Assembly: GCA_039000515.1 (NCBI GenBank)
Contig: JBCFYV010011164.1
Location: 48,790,704 to 48,854,703, forward strand
Reading direction: 5' to 3'
From: Timema cristinae
Taxonomy: Eukaryota > Arthropoda > Insecta > Phasmatodea > Timematidae
DNA: 64,000 bases
Shown in pieces: positions 1-10,962 of the stretch (positions are counted from its first letter, which is position 1; each line of letters opens with the position of its first letter). Both the position numbers and the translations under genes were made by a program. The notes beneath the pieces are model-generated. The model did not search any database. It was not told the origin of the DNA and worked only from the letters and a program-made list of their open reading frames with translations.

Positions 1-356
1 GATTTGTACCGAAAGTGTCCTCAGTGAAGTCGATTTTAGCGTTACTCACTTTAACACTGTCCCATCCTGAAATGAACCACGCAAATCAAATACATCTAAC
101 TGAGGGGTAAGAATAAATGGATCCATTTTCAAAATTATGCTAGCCAGTGCAAAGCTACTAGATTTTGAATGTGAGTTTAATAAACATTCATATTCAATTC
201 AAAATTTTGAATCTTAATATCTAAACGATTAGACTGAGTCATATTTCAAATATAAAAAAAAATCTCTGGTTTGAGCATGACAAAATTTAATTTGAGATTT
301 AGATCTAAATTCTTTCTGTTAAGTATCTATGTTTACTAAAACTTTACACAAATAAA
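1..356. other. AT-rich non-genic flank
   Basis: No gene, splice-bounded exon or recognisable element is visible here. It ends in the left copy of the 12-bp target duplication of the SINE that follows (345-356). Confidence 0.5.
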
Positions 357-622
357 AGGTGACCTGGCGGTCTAGGTGTAAGGTGTCAGACTTCTGTGCT
401 AGCGGCCAGGGTTCAATCCTCGGCCCCGGCACAGATTTATCTGATTTACAAACCCTTCCTTCACCTCTGACAAGACATCTTGTGAATGTGTGGAATGCCA
501 GGCTTCCACCGTGGTTCGGATTCCACGTTAAACTGTAGGTCCTTCATTTCATCTCACAATCACCCTACCATTACACATTAGCGTAAGTGCGTATAACCCG
601 AACGGGTAGTAAGACACGGTGC

Positions 623-661
<39 letters not shown>
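357..661 (+). mobile_element. tRNA-derived SINE, family 1, full length
   Basis: A complete copy of the commonest SINE in the window. The head (about 357-430) resembles a tRNA, with a box-A-like stretch (GGTCTAGGTGTAAGG) and a box B (GGTTCAATCC). The body carries the family mark CCACCGTGGTTCGGATTCCA, and the 3' end reads AACCCGAACGGGTAGTAAGA followed by a TAA/AAT simple-repeat tail. A perfect 12-bp target duplication (TACACAAATAAA, 345-356 and 662-673) brackets it, so both ends are certain. The SINE encodes no protein and depends on a LINE enzyme. Confidence 0.88.
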
Positions 662-664
<3 letters not shown>

Positions 665-794
665 ACAAATAAACCTTCATCTGTAGTTAAAATAGCCTAT
701 AACTAACAATACCATTACAACATTCCAGTTACGAAATTAGCGTAAATGTCTCCCTATGTTTTAATTTTAATTCATCTGGCATCTAACTGTTGGT

Positions 795-972
795 AAGCAT
801 GTTTAATGAACTATATGTACTCGGGTTCGATTCCTGACATGCCCAAGAGTGAGATTGGGGATTCCCCTTTCACAGTGATAGATTGATGGCTGTGGTGTAT
901 GTTCTAGAATTAAAATAGTTTATAAGTTGTGTGCTAATATCAGTCGTTTAAGAACACGCACATTAAATAAAT
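795..972 (+). mobile_element. SINE, family 3, partial
   Basis: A tRNA-like box B (GGGTTCGATTCCTGACATGCC) is followed by a body ending near GTGTGCTAATATCAGTC and ACGCACATTAAATAAATA. The same body recurs at 63013-63455, which defines this as a separate SINE family. The head is incomplete. Confidence 0.6.
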
Positions 973-1327
973 AACTTAACCATAATGATATTAAAATAGA
1001 TTAAATTTTTTGTTATTGTAATAGGCCATAGACAGTTTGATATTGAAATTTTTCAATCTATAGTAATCAATTTGAAATGGAATAATTTGGAATCGCATGG
1101 GCTTAAAATAATGTTTAAATTTACAGACATGTAACATTACCTGTAGTGTGCCTTGTTTATAATTTCATAGTTTGATAATAAAATTAGTTCATTCTTTTAT
1201 TTTTACATTATTTTATATTCATCCAATCATCTGATTAAAGGAAACACACAGTGAATCTTAAGTAATATTTTAATCATGATAATTTTTAGCAACACTTTTT
1301 TACCCATTCAGATATGTTTATGTCATA

Positions 1328-1524
1328 ATTAGGCTAATGGGTTAGGGATGAAGCAGGTTGAATTCAGAGAAAGTGTAACCACATTTGCATGGATAGTGAG
1401 AAATCATTTAGGAAAAACTACCCTCAGTATACTCGACCAGGATTTAACCCCGATCTTTCCATCTTCAGCAGTATAGACTATTGAGAGAGTAGTACCTTAG
1501 ACAATGTTACCACCAAAGCGGGTA
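1328..1524 (-). mobile_element. SINE, family 2, diverged copy
   Basis: In minus orientation a tRNA-like head precedes a body whose landmarks on the plus strand are TTAGGGATGAAGCAGGTTGAA, AGAAAGTGTAACCACATTTG and ATTTAGGAAAAACTACCCTC. These recur in about ten other places in the window. No clean target duplication was found, and the shared 3' tail is missing here. Confidence 0.7.
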
Positions 1525-1794
1525 ATCATGATACTAATAACTTTAACTTTAAACATGAATCCTAGAAATTATGTAGTAAGCTCAAAAATAATATTTTTGA
1601 ATATAAAACATCTAGAAATATATATATTTAGGCTACTAATGTACATGGTTTAACTGACTTTTTTATTACCAATTATTACAATAAATCCCTCAGATGTGTT
1701 AACATTGCCAAAAGAGAAATTACTCACTCATCTTGGGAGTAGTCAGGTTAAAAAAAAATAATTAAATAATCATTTTAAGCTGGATGGAACTTAC

Positions 1795-2088
1795 TATTCT
1801 GGTGGTAAGGTGGTTTTGACCTCTGAAATCTTCCTGAACGCCGGAAATACATTTTTGACCGATATTTCCCCTTTCGAGAATTGTTTTTGGCATCTCCGCT
1901 TGACTCTGGTTGTGTATTTTGATCTTCTGCAAGAGCCATGTCAATTGCCAGTTCCGTTGAAATAGACTCGTTGCCACCTTTTGGTTGAATTGAAGGAGAT
2001 ATTTCCGAGGTTAAATCTGTAGCACTCTTTAATACTTTAGCCTCCATCATTTACAGGAAATAAACAGACCTTTCCAACTGGTCCCTCA
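1795..2088 (-). CDS. candidate host exon with start codon; protein unknown
   Basis: Read on the minus strand, a good 3' splice site (TTTATTTTTCAG, AG at 2089-2090) opens a short leader. An in-frame TAA then immediately precedes ATGATGG at 2050, and 85 codons run open to a near-perfect donor (ATA/GTAAGT, intron from 1794). The exon would end in phase 1. The peptide is Ser/Asn/Gln-rich and acidic at first (MMEAKVLKSA...), then basic and Arg-rich (KYRSKMYFRRSGRFQR), like a low-complexity RNA-binding segment, but I do not recognise the family. No partner exon was found in the window. Acceptor, start, open frame and donor together argue for a real gene; a chance frame remains possible. Confidence 0.42.
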
Positions 2089-2285
2089 CTGAAAAATAAA
2101 TTATTTGTTTTATAATGTCTCGCTAATATCTTCATTAGAGCTCAAAATAAGATTTAAAGCTAACCGCTATTATTTTTTTAGCACCCTATCTTACTAGTTC
2201 GGGTTTATAGGCCTACTGTTCTGTTCTTGAATAAGTTTATATCGTGTGCTTTCATAAGTAAATATTAAGGATAAATTATTCAAAT

Positions 2286-2525
2286 AAGAGTTTGCAAGAG
2301 TTGGATTTGCTACGAAAAAAGGTATTTGAAGACGATTATTGCATTCCTGTAAAACATTCCCAACTGATATCTCATGTTTTAGGTGAACTAGGACCAATTT
2401 GTTGTGATTTTACTAAAAAAATAATTACAGCACTAATTGATTCACTACACTATTCTGATAATGATATAACACTTTATCCATCCCATTTTAGGTTGTTTTT
2501 CACTGTACTGAAGTACAATGCTTAG
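2286..2525 (+). CDS. short open frame, unrecognised, possibly a terminal exon
   Basis: An open frame of about 78 codons ends at TAG (2523-2525). The peptide looks protein-like rather than random (KVFEDDYCIPVKHSQL, then ELGPICCDFTKKIITALIDS) with a helical, mixed composition. It could be a last exon or a decayed fragment. The preceding AG (after TTTGCA) is a poor acceptor and no ATG is in place. The family is not recognised. Confidence 0.22.
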   Translation, partial: KSLQELDLLRKKVFEDDYCIPVKHSQLISHVLGELGPICCDFTKKIITALIDSLHYSDNDITLYPSHFRLFFTVLKYNA

Positions 2526-3970
2526 ATATTTTATTCATTTTATTATGCACACGAGAGTAGGGGCATACTAGGTAGAATCAAACTAAACAATCTTTTTTAA
2601 TCTTTAACACTTTCAATAAACACCTAAGTTACATCTAGACTTAAACAAAACTGAACAACAGATTGTCCTAAATCATTTTAGGAATTTAAATATTGACAAT
2701 GATATGTAACTTTCAAGTGATGATTTGCACTACATATGTGATCCTGCATACTAAAATGGATATAATGTCAGTGTAAGTTGTGTATCATCCACATTTAATT
2801 ATTACAGTAAATAGTTTATTTGATCTTTGATTATAAATTGTATTGATAACACATGGAAAGTTAGTTAACCGTAATATGGGTTGAGAAAATGTCACATAAT
2901 AAATATATAAATTAGTTGTCTTATTACAGCAATGATATCATTGTATGATGTGTAGGCTTACCTCATCACTTAGGAGTGTGGAACTCTTTCTTATTTAATT
3001 TTTATATCTGTTTATTAATATTTATTTTGTTTAAATCAATTTTACATGTTTTTATGGTTGGAAAAATGTTAAGTATGATATAAATATTTTGACACTTATA
3101 AGAAAATGGGACGGATAAAGCGTACCATCCCTAGTTTGTTCAAAGAAATAAACTTTGAATTTTATTTAGATTAGAAAAAAAAAATCCAAAAATGATTTTA
3201 ATTATCTAACATCCCCAAATATCTTTTTGACATTCCGTTAAGCTCACTCAATGTAACCAACACACCTTACTAGCCCTAGTATTTAAACTGCAACTCTTAC
3301 TTTAATATTTGTAATTTACAAACGGCGTTATGAGCTTAGTTAGATAACGTAAAAGTGAACTCATTATGAATTAGCTGAACCAAATAATGACTTGGAAATA
3401 GACACATTGCCAAAGAGTAGGCCTAAATTTTACTATGGCACTTCGTCTTACTATACGTTCAGAGAGATAACTCCAAATACAAATATACTAATTACAAACG
3501 ATCGCCTTCTTACCTTTATCAGCCGTAGGCAAATTATAATTGCAAACGTGATATATATTCTTTTAATATAAATATAATGAAAACTCAACTATAGTATAAT
3601 ATTTATACTACGCTTCAAAATTCCTTTTTTTTTAATCCTCTAGTACGATAATATAACCTAAATATAGCGGGCAGAAAAGCTCCACAACCACAATAAACTA
3701 ACCATTTTTAGCCAACATTGAACAATGAAAAGTAACTGTCAAAGAAGTTAGTTCTAAAACATCCGATAAAGAGCAGCAGATGGGGAAATTTGGTTCTAAA
3801 ATCGTTTATAGAGCGCATTATATATATTTTTTTTAACTATTACATATTATGTAAGTGTCTAAAAAGATCCCATAGATATCGATAAAAGAAAAAAAAAATT
3901 AATAGAATATACAAGCAAAATTTAAGGGACTACAATTTCTATGGCAATTATAGTAATAGCGTATATATTG
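2526..3970. other. AT-rich non-genic stretch
   Basis: AT-rich sequence with scattered homopolymers. I see no gene, element end or RNA gene in it. Confidence 0.5.
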
Positions 3971-3971
3971 A

Positions 3972-4177
3972 CCCTACATAGGTGTAGAACATGGGTCTTC
4001 TGGAAATTTAGAGCACATTGCTTTAACCATTCGATGTTGCACAAACTCGCGCTCCACACATACCAACTTGGCGCTATAACTTCTGTTTGAATCTGCCCCA
4101 CGTTCACCTATGGTGGCAATTATATATCTATAACACACCCTACATAGGTGTGGAACATGGTCTTCTGGAAATTTAGA
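3972..4177 (+). repeat. pair of ~40-bp direct repeats
   Basis: The stretch starting CCCTACATAGGTGTAGAACA (3972-4012) recurs with few changes at 4138-4177, about 166 bp apart, and a related TATATCTATA/TATATATTGA context precedes both. This is probably a local tandem duplication or two remnants of one repeat. Confidence 0.65.
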
Positions 4178-4669
4178 AGAAGAAAGTGTGCAATTGAGAG
4201 GATAAAAATAGAAGCAATTCATGGAGGGAAAATTGAGGCATTTTATAAAACTGACAACGCCACAGACTGTAAATAGTTGATGATGATAGTAATACATATA
4301 TAAAGAAGTATTTGAAGATCACGTGACTTGACGTATGAACATATGATTTTTATAGTATCTCTGTAGCTCTCAAAAATGTGTCTTCTTATATTAATCGAAA
4401 TGTATGATTAAATATTGCAAACATAGTATTTCGACACTCTCATCGGCGTACAAGTAGTTAAATGGCATGCTTATTTAGTCTGGTTTCCCAGTAACGGAGG
4501 GGTTAGGCTTTGAATCCCGTACTCAGAGTAATTTTTCCCTAAATGATCTACCACTTTGCTTACACACAAAGGTATATTTTTTACCAATACTCTTTTCTTC
4601 TCATTACTACCAAATTAAGGTAATGGACACAATGTATGATGCAGTCGAGTACTGTGAAATACTCCGATA

Positions 4670-5152
4670 AATCTATACTTATAAAATAACATGTCCTGAC
4701 TGACTGACTGATTCATCATCGCCGAGCGCAAACTATCAAGGCTACAAGCATGAAATTCGGACTGTATATTCATTTTGTTATGTAGGCACCCACTAAGAAA
4801 GGATTTTAGAAAATTCCACCCCAAAGGGGTCAAAATAGGGGATGATAATATGTATGATAATATGTATGAAAGTCCGTCATTTTGAAAGTTACATAAACAA
4901 AATTTTGTATTTCGGTTATTGACGTAAAACAAATAAATACGTGTTTCAAGAATTTTGGAAATTTTATTTAATAAGGGATGAAAAAGGGGGTGAAAGTTTG
5001 TATCGGACTTGATTATTTTTGATCTGAGGTCAAGTTATGGTCATCAACGTAACGTAATATTTTAAATTAATCTGTAAATACATATGTATATTTTCGTATT
5101 TGTATATAATCAACTTCCACGCGAGCAAAACCGCGGGCAACAGCTATCTAGT
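4670..5152 (-). mobile_element. interspersed repeat, Helitron-like, copy 1
   Basis: About 480 bp that match, in opposite orientation, the copy at 21503-21978. One edge carries a CTGA tetranucleotide run (TGACTGACTGACTGATTCAT) and the other ends CCGCGGGCAACAGCTATCTAG followed by T. Non-coding repeats of this build, ending CTRR after a GC-rich motif, are typical of non-autonomous Helitron/Helentron elements. The class is inferred from overall resemblance. Short frames inside are not conserved as protein. Confidence 0.6.
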
Positions 5153-5560
5153 ATTATATATATATTTAGTTTTGTTCAACAGATAGAATCATATCAATAT
5201 TTAAAGGTTGTCCAAGTCTGAATATTGTTGGTACTGCATTGCACAAAAGCCCAAAAGTCATATTATATTGTGTATTATTATCTAAGAGTATAACTAACTA
5301 TTATTTGATTGGCTAAAATCTCGGCTTTTTGTTTTGTTTTTTAGTTCTGTCCAACGCTGCAATTTTTTTAAGTTCCTAATGGGACTAGGTAACGAAACAT
5401 TATTAATACATTATGTATCAAAAATAATAATCCTAAATCTGGGAGTGGCTACTTTTTTAATTACGCTCAAAGTTAGCCTTACTATGCACAATTTAAATTA
5501 GCCAAAAGATTAAAATAAATGTCACAACACCATCGCACAAACTTTTACATATTGTGCATT
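5153..5560. other. non-genic AT-rich stretch
   Basis: No gene or element boundary recognised. Confidence 0.5.
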
Positions 5561-5564
5561 ATAG

Positions 5565-7177
5565 CTTTGCAGAAAATTTTCAAAAATAAGTTTTTAATAA
5601 ATTACCCTTAAATAAGTTTTGATGATAAAAAAAACCCACATAATTTTGTTTATAACCATAGTCACTCTTTATATATACATTTTAAGCCAAGTTGTTTAAA
5701 TACATCAAAACAAAATTCTAGTTTTCAAAGATTAATTTTTCTAAACTACCCTAAAATTAATTGTTATTTTTAAAAATAAAAAACTTTTTCTATTTATCAT
5801 GATAAACCATTCACAGATTCCGTTTTGAATTCATTCTTCAAGGATACTTTCCAAAATATTAAAATTTTCTATAATTTCTCTAATTAAAACACCCTAAAAT
5901 AATCTATTTAGGATAAGTACAAATAAATTATTTATTATTATATGAAAAATAGTCTCCCACTACAAATAAATTGATATAATAATTTCATATTGCTAAACTA
6001 GGCTCATGATATTGTGTTCATCTATCACGGGTGGTGTAGGGTCTCTACTCAAGAATGCTAGTTTTTGAAATGGATGTATGTGTGTACGTTGGCGGCATTG
6101 CTTTAGATTGTAAGAATTCTCATACAGGTGGTCTTCCAATAATTTGTATTTAGAGAAACCACAGTTGCTATGTGCCCTGATTGGTGCAGACTGAAGTGGA
6201 AGGAGTGGCCTTAGGCCTCCCGAGCGAATGAATGTTCTTTGTATATAGAGAGTGGTAAAATTATTGTGGAAGACACTGACCATGTGGTCCAGGGTAGTAA
6301 ATTAATTAATAATTTAATCATGAATTAAATCCTAATTAAAACAGATAGTAATTAAATTTGAATAAAAATACGAATAGAACCACTATAGGAATAACATTAT
6401 AAAATATTTTTAAAAAAATATTAAAATCAAAAAACAATCATTAGTAAACTACCCACGGCCAAATTTTCTTTCCAAAATTAGTAAACAGCTTTATTTCGCA
6501 TGTTCGTGTCAAACACTCCCTAGATAAACCTTTTAAGCAAAACCTTGATAGCCCCTTTCAAAATACTTTAATTTGATTTTTTTTAAATCACTCCTCAGTA
6601 AAATACCCTTTACTAAATTTCTACCCAAAATAAAGTATACTGGTCTATTTGTTATTTCAAACACAATATAGCCCTTTGGAACCAAATCATTTGGACCATT
6701 TGCCCGCATTTGGGAATATATTCTAGTTTTTGAAAAATTTCTCAACAGTAAACTACCCATAAATGAGTTTTCATCCCAAAAACAAATAAATATAGTGTTA
6801 ATTGTCACGCCAAACATTCCCAAGATAACTATTTTGAACCAAATCGTTAGAACCATCTTTTAAATATCTCAAGCTTTTGAAAAATCATTCATCATTAAAC
6901 AAATCATATATGAGTTTTTACCCCCCCCCCCAAAAAAACCCCAACAACAACAACATACGAAGCTATTTGTTATTTCAAACCCATTTGAAACCAAATCATT
7001 TTAGCGATTTGTAAAATATTTTAATTGTTGGAAAAATAATTTAACAGTAAACTACCCTTCTACGAATTTTTTCCCAAAAAACAATTTTATATCGCTATTA
7101 GTCATGTCAAATAAATCTTACTCATAGATATGAATTTTAAACAATATCGTTAAAGACATTTTCGAGAAATCTTAAGC
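5565..7177 (+). repeat. degenerate ~150-bp tandem repeat in two blocks
   Basis: A motif around AGTAAACTACCC recurs at about 6447, 6597, 6747, 6893 and 7049, spacing 146-156 bp, followed each time by a worn AAATGAGTTTT...CCCAAAAACAAAT and ACCAAATCGTTAGAACC. A more decayed block has the same mark near 5603, 5742 and 5888. The interval 5970-6400 between the blocks lacks the motif and is either an insertion or a lost part. The array stops where the Polinton relic begins. Confidence 0.65.
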
Positions 7178-7178
7178 T

Positions 7179-7253
7179 TTGAGTGGATGGCACGGAAAAG
7201 AGATCGAGTTCACTGCTGGCAAACTCGCAGGACTGGTGGTGTAGAAACGACAT
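7179..7253 (-). pseudogene. start of a Polinton late/capsid-type ORF, cut off
   Basis: From an ATG at 7253 the minus strand reads MSFLHHQSCEF...SELDLFSVPSTQ and then leaves the family match at about 7179. This N-terminal signature heads a structural-type protein common in animal Polintons and adintovirus-like elements, as I recall from family knowledge; its exact virion role is not visible here. Only about 25 codons survive because the element is truncated at this point. Confidence 0.6.
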
Positions 7254-7275
7254 TTCAGCTGAAAATATCTACAGC

Positions 7276-7425
7276 TTATTTCTTGACCTTTTTACGTCGG
7301 GCGACGACAGAAGACTGACTTCGTTGCTTCTTACAACGCCCTTTACAGCCGGATCTGGTCATCAGCATGTTGATCTTCTGTTCAGCCTTGCGTTTAAGTT
7401 TTGTTCCATTTGCAAGAGCAAGCCT
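7276..7425 (-). pseudogene. C-terminal tail of a basic Polinton protein
   Basis: About 49 codons ending in TAA at 7276-7278 are very rich in Lys and Arg (KLKRKAEQKINML, CKGRCKKQRSQSS, ARRKKVKK). Basic core-like proteins with such tails sit just before the SELDLFS-type ORF in related elements. Its N-terminal part is missing and it overlaps, in another frame, the end of the preceding ORF, which suggests an internal deletion fused two neighbouring genes. Confidence 0.5.
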
Positions 7426-7913
7426 AGTATAATGTTGGTGGCGTACGGTGACTTTGGGACTTTGATCAGATTAGTCAGAGGATCGAAACCGAGCTGTAGA
7501 CCTAGTTGGTTTGATAGAGTCAGCATCTGTAAATTTGGTGAAGAAGAGATAACTTCAACTTTTTTGTGGGGGTTTGTATACTTGAATACAACTCCAGAAT
7601 CACCTTTAAACGCCTCTACGTCGTTTAGAGGTTTGATCAATTCATGAATAGTGCTGTAGTTTCCAGCAGGGATATGATTCTTGAATATTTGTTCCACGCC
7701 GTTAGCGTCCACCCAGTTGTACCATACAATATTTTGACCTTCGGGTACGGTGGTGAAAGAACACGGATATTAAAATTTAGCCAGAGCGACTTCCTACCAG
7801 CCTTCGAGGGTAAGACGGTAAAGAAGTTTCGTGGTGAAATTTGTGAGGGTATTTTTCGGGAAATATCACATAGAGCTGTCGCTCGGCAAAGTGATGTAAA
7901 ACTGGTCCTTCAT
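7362..7913 (-). pseudogene. conserved Polinton ORF of unknown role (FYxTLPS family), broken
   Basis: The ATG at 7911-7913 overlaps the TGA of the integrase by four bases (ATGA), a compact viral-style junction. The peptide starts KDQFYITLPSDSSM, followed by a stop, YFPKNTLTNFTTKL, a second stop near W/EVALA, and NWVDANGVEQIFKNHI after a frame change. I recognise this as a widespread Polinton-associated protein lacking an assigned biochemical function. At least two in-frame stops and a probable deletion at its 3' end, where it runs into the basic-protein tail, make it a pseudogene. Confidence 0.6.
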
Positions 7914-8950
7914 GGCAGTGCGCTGGCGTAACTGGCAGGAATCCAAGAATTAAACTTGGTGGGGTAACCTTTCCACTGCACGTACACTTTTTTTTTCTGG
8001 CGCCTTTACCCTTGACACGTAGTATTTTATCAACTTTAAAAGTTTCGGGAAGACGTACGCGTTGTAATTCAGGTTCGTAAAACATCCCCGACACCTCTTT
8101 TCCATCAAGATCGCTGAGTCTGTAGACGACTGGTTGTCGCAACACGACACTGCTGACTTTGAAAATCTCTTTGCTCCAATTGCTTTCGTAGCACTTTTCA
8201 AACAGCATTTTGGATTTGATAATACGCAACGTGTCACCGACTTTTATTTTCGGCTTCGAGTTTGGACGCCATTTGCCATATAGATTATCTCTGACTTGAA
8301 GAACATTGGTTTGTGAAGCGTCGGTAGGCGCCATCTTGATACTGGAATGTTTTGCACCGTTGTAAGCGTCGACCTGATTTTGAAGGACGTCCACTTACCG
8401 ATACGTGTTATTTTTGGTTGAATCGTTCCACGATGCTTGCCTTCACGTCTGGATTATGAATGGTGTAGTAATTAACGCCTTCTTGCTTGAGAAATTTCCG
8501 GATTAGACGTGCCGTGAACTCTGTCCCCTTGTCCGTCTGTATACTTAGAGGTTTACGTCCGCAGTGTTTATAAATGTCCTGAAATGTGTCTCTCACGACG
8601 CTCTCCGTCTTGGATGGAAGCATCCTCGCCCAAGCCATCTTGCTAAACACGTCGATGACGGTGAGCAAGTACACTGCACCGTCGTTGTATTTTCTGAGAC
8701 TTCTCATATCGTTGAGATCGGCTTGCCAGAGATCGTCAATGTTTGACACCACGTACTTGTTGCGTGGAAACTTTTTTATCACCGGTTTGTGTAGGGTATA
8801 AGCATCCTGCGCACGAAGCCATTCTCGTACTTTTTCGGGATTTTTCTTGGACGCCTTTATGAGCGACGCCACCCCTACAAACCCTGCAGGATGAGAAGGG
8901 TCGTAGTAGATGTCGGCTAAACGGGCCATTAAGCTTGGAACGGCAGCCAC
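7910..8950 (-). pseudogene. Polinton retroviral-type integrase with chromodomain, broken
   Basis: This is the DDE recombinase that would insert the element. The rve core holds the catalytic Asp in LWQADLNDMR, the second Asp in IQTDKGTEF and the Glu in ASIVERFNQ, with 34 residues between the last two. The C-terminal part shows a chromodomain ending YVQWKGYPTKFNSWIPASY, expected to bind host chromatin. Breaks: just after ERFNQ roughly a dozen residues are deleted with a frame change, a TAA replaces a codon in NNTYR/VDVLQ (about 8395), and a T-run near 7988 shifts the frame inside the chromodomain. No ATG is in frame at the 5' side, where the first possible start is GTG at 8950. Confidence 0.88.
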
Positions 8951-8969
8951 CTGTTTTCGTCCGCCCTTC

Positions 8970-9572
8970 TCAGTTTCTTCTTCTTAGGGCATTACGACGG
9001 TGTAAGTGGTTGTGGTACGGTGTCAGATCTTTAATGGTCGCCAAACGTTTCGGATTTACAATAAATTCTTTCGGAACGTTTATTTTTTGCAGCGCCGTGA
9101 GAACCTCTCGCCACCCCGACGGTTCGCTGTGTCTTCTTGCTCTGACCAGATCGTCGACTAAATCCAAAATATTGGATCCACGGAGAGGCGTATCTTGAAT
9201 ACTCACTTCTCCGTTTAAGTCCAAAGAGATGCCACCTCGGTAAATGATATGTTCTAGTAAAAGTTCAGCTTTTGTACGTGCCTGTGCTGGTACAGTATTA
9301 AGTACAGCAGGGATGGGAAGTACAGACACTTCAGGGGATGTGGTGGTGGCTGTATTTCCAGACGGTTGAGTGTGTTGACTAAAGTGCAGATAGCGAGCTA
9401 ACACTTGTTGGTATAAAGTCCATTTAGACTTGTCGTCAAGTTTTGAAGCGAGGATTTTTTCCATTTCCTTGTCCAACTCGGAGACTACTAGATTTGTGGC
9501 CGATACTACTTGTTGGTGGTGTTTCTCGTAATGGTGTCATGTTTCCGGGGACACCCATATCATCTTTTTCAT
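8970..9572 (-). pseudogene. conserved Polinton protein of ~200 aa, unknown role
   Basis: The natural start appears to be ATG at 9570-9572 (MKKMIWVSPET), but codon 12 is TGA. After it the frame is open to 8970, through SELDKEMEKILASKLDDKSK, a Ser/Thr/Pro linker, and a C-terminal block with RGSNILDLVDDLVRAR and GWREVLTAL, ending in RRNALRRRN. The N-terminal coiled-coil-like part, linker and GSNILDLV block recur in animal Polintons as I recall; no function is assigned. It lies directly upstream of the integrase. The early stop makes it a pseudogene unless the second ATG is used, and that is also upstream of the stop. Confidence 0.6.
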
Positions 9573-9584
9573 GTGTTACATTAT

Positions 9585-9916
9585 TTACATTTTGAATAAG
9601 GAACCGAGGACACCACTGGTTAAAGGGGCTAAAAGTAAGGCAAGAACGCTCCTCCCTTCTGAACGAGTAGTCGTCTATTCTTCTTCCAGTATTCTCCTCG
9701 TTTGACCAGCTTGCGCAACACCTGTTTGTGAGCACGTAACTTTGTCTTCTGCGCATTTTTAAACAGCACCCGCCCTTTTAAAGTGTTGAAGGCACACTCG
9801 CAAACAGAGTCAACCACTTTCTTGTCGGCTGTTTTCATCAAGGCGACACGTTGCTGCGGGTTCATGCGATACATCGCACGTAGCATAGGGGCCTGCTTCA
9901 GCACTTTGGGACTCAT
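9585..9916 (-). pseudogene. small basic Polinton protein with hydrophobic C-terminus
   Basis: The start is ATG at 9914-9916 (MSPKVLKQAP), ten bases after the ATPase stop. The body is basic and helical (AMYRMNPQQRVALMKTADKK, ECAFNTLKGRVLF, a Lys/Arg-rich stretch, NRRLLVQKGG). A one-base frame change in the G-run then leads into the expected hydrophobic tail (LALLLAPLTSGVLGSLF) ending at 9585. The build, a short basic protein with a GG and a membrane-like tail, resembles the pX-like minor virion protein placed here in Polintons; that assignment is inference. Confidence 0.6.
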
Positions 9917-9926
9917 GGTTATGAAA

Positions 9927-10490
9927 TTATCTGTAAGCGGGAAGTGTCGTGTTTTTATAGCTTTTGCGCGGTAGGTACACGCAGCATCCGACATTTGTGT
10001 GGGTTGTATATCTGAACCATTCGGGTGTACCTTGTTTGAAATCTAACAATATATAACCGTAAGTAGTACTCGTAGCATCAGTGTAAGCCTCTTTTAAAAC
10101 ACGGGGATTTTCAGGACAGACTTGTCGTGCAAAGTATTGAATCTGAGCTTCATCCTGGGGATTTTTAAAAAGCACAATATAATATGCGTTTAAGGAAATG
10201 TCTCTTTGGCCCTTGCCCTGGTGGAATATATTTTGTGTAAGGTACATGACTCTAATATTTTGATGGTGGCATCCTTTATTGAAAAGATCGACGACCACTT
10301 CATTGGCTTCACGCATCAGGTCGTCCAGGATAATCAGCTGTGGAGAGTCATTACAGATGTCATCCATTTCCGGCAAACCCTTACAGAATATGACGCGGGG
10401 ACTTGTCCTGTCTTGTTCGAATCCCGGTTGCCATAAAGCATAATACCAGGTGATTCTATCAAATTTAACGTCACACATTGTGTCCAAGTC
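9927..10490 (-). pseudogene. Polinton packaging ATPase (FtsK/HerA, A32-like), Walker A missing
   Basis: This is the ATPase that pumps DNA into the virion in related viruses. It shows the RITWYYALWQPGF segment, Walker B in QLIILDDLM, the sensor-like VMYLTQNIFHQGKG, and the C-terminal STTYGYILLDF and NVGCCVYLPRKSY. The N-terminal 20-30 residues with the P-loop are absent: homology to copy 2 breaks exactly at ACTTGGACACAATGTG, and upstream sequence is unrelated. The remaining frame is intact, which makes this the best-preserved gene of the relic. Confidence 0.85.
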
Positions 10491-10962
10491 ACAAACCTAA
10501 CAGCTTTTACAATGATGAAAAGTGTACTGAGAATATTTACAATATATAGTTGTACATAGGGGGGAGGGGTGGGGAATAGTGGCCTCGGTACTAAATATGA
10601 TATATACATATATCTGGTTTCAATTTAAAAGAAAATAAATATAGATACAAACAGATTATAATATTTGACAAGATTTGAAATAAATATATATACAAACAGT
10701 TTATTATAATTGACTAGAATTAAAATATATACAAACAACTAATTGACTAGAAAAAATAATCAGGTAGGTGGAGGATTGTACTGGCGAATATAAAATATAA
10801 AAAATTAACTCTGGTGCATAAAATAAATTTAAAAAATTATTCTTGTTTTCATGCATAAAAATTATGAAAAAATCTCAAATATTTGAAAAATGGTATGTCA
10901 ATAGAACTGTCTAGAGGAAAGAAAAAAAATATGACTATTCAGCCCGTCTAAATGATAACCTT
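10491..10962. other. Polinton intergenic region between PolB and ATPase
   Basis: AT-rich, with repeated CAATTGACTAG/TATACAAACA units. It matches the opening of the equivalent region in copy 2 (52330-52720), then lacks the ~60-bp minisatellite and the promoter-plus-P-loop piece seen there. Confidence 0.55.

Noticed and set aside
7183..7931. Plus-strand frames of 154 and 95 codons
   Set aside because: They are shadows of the minus-strand Polinton genes, whose motifs are unmistakable.
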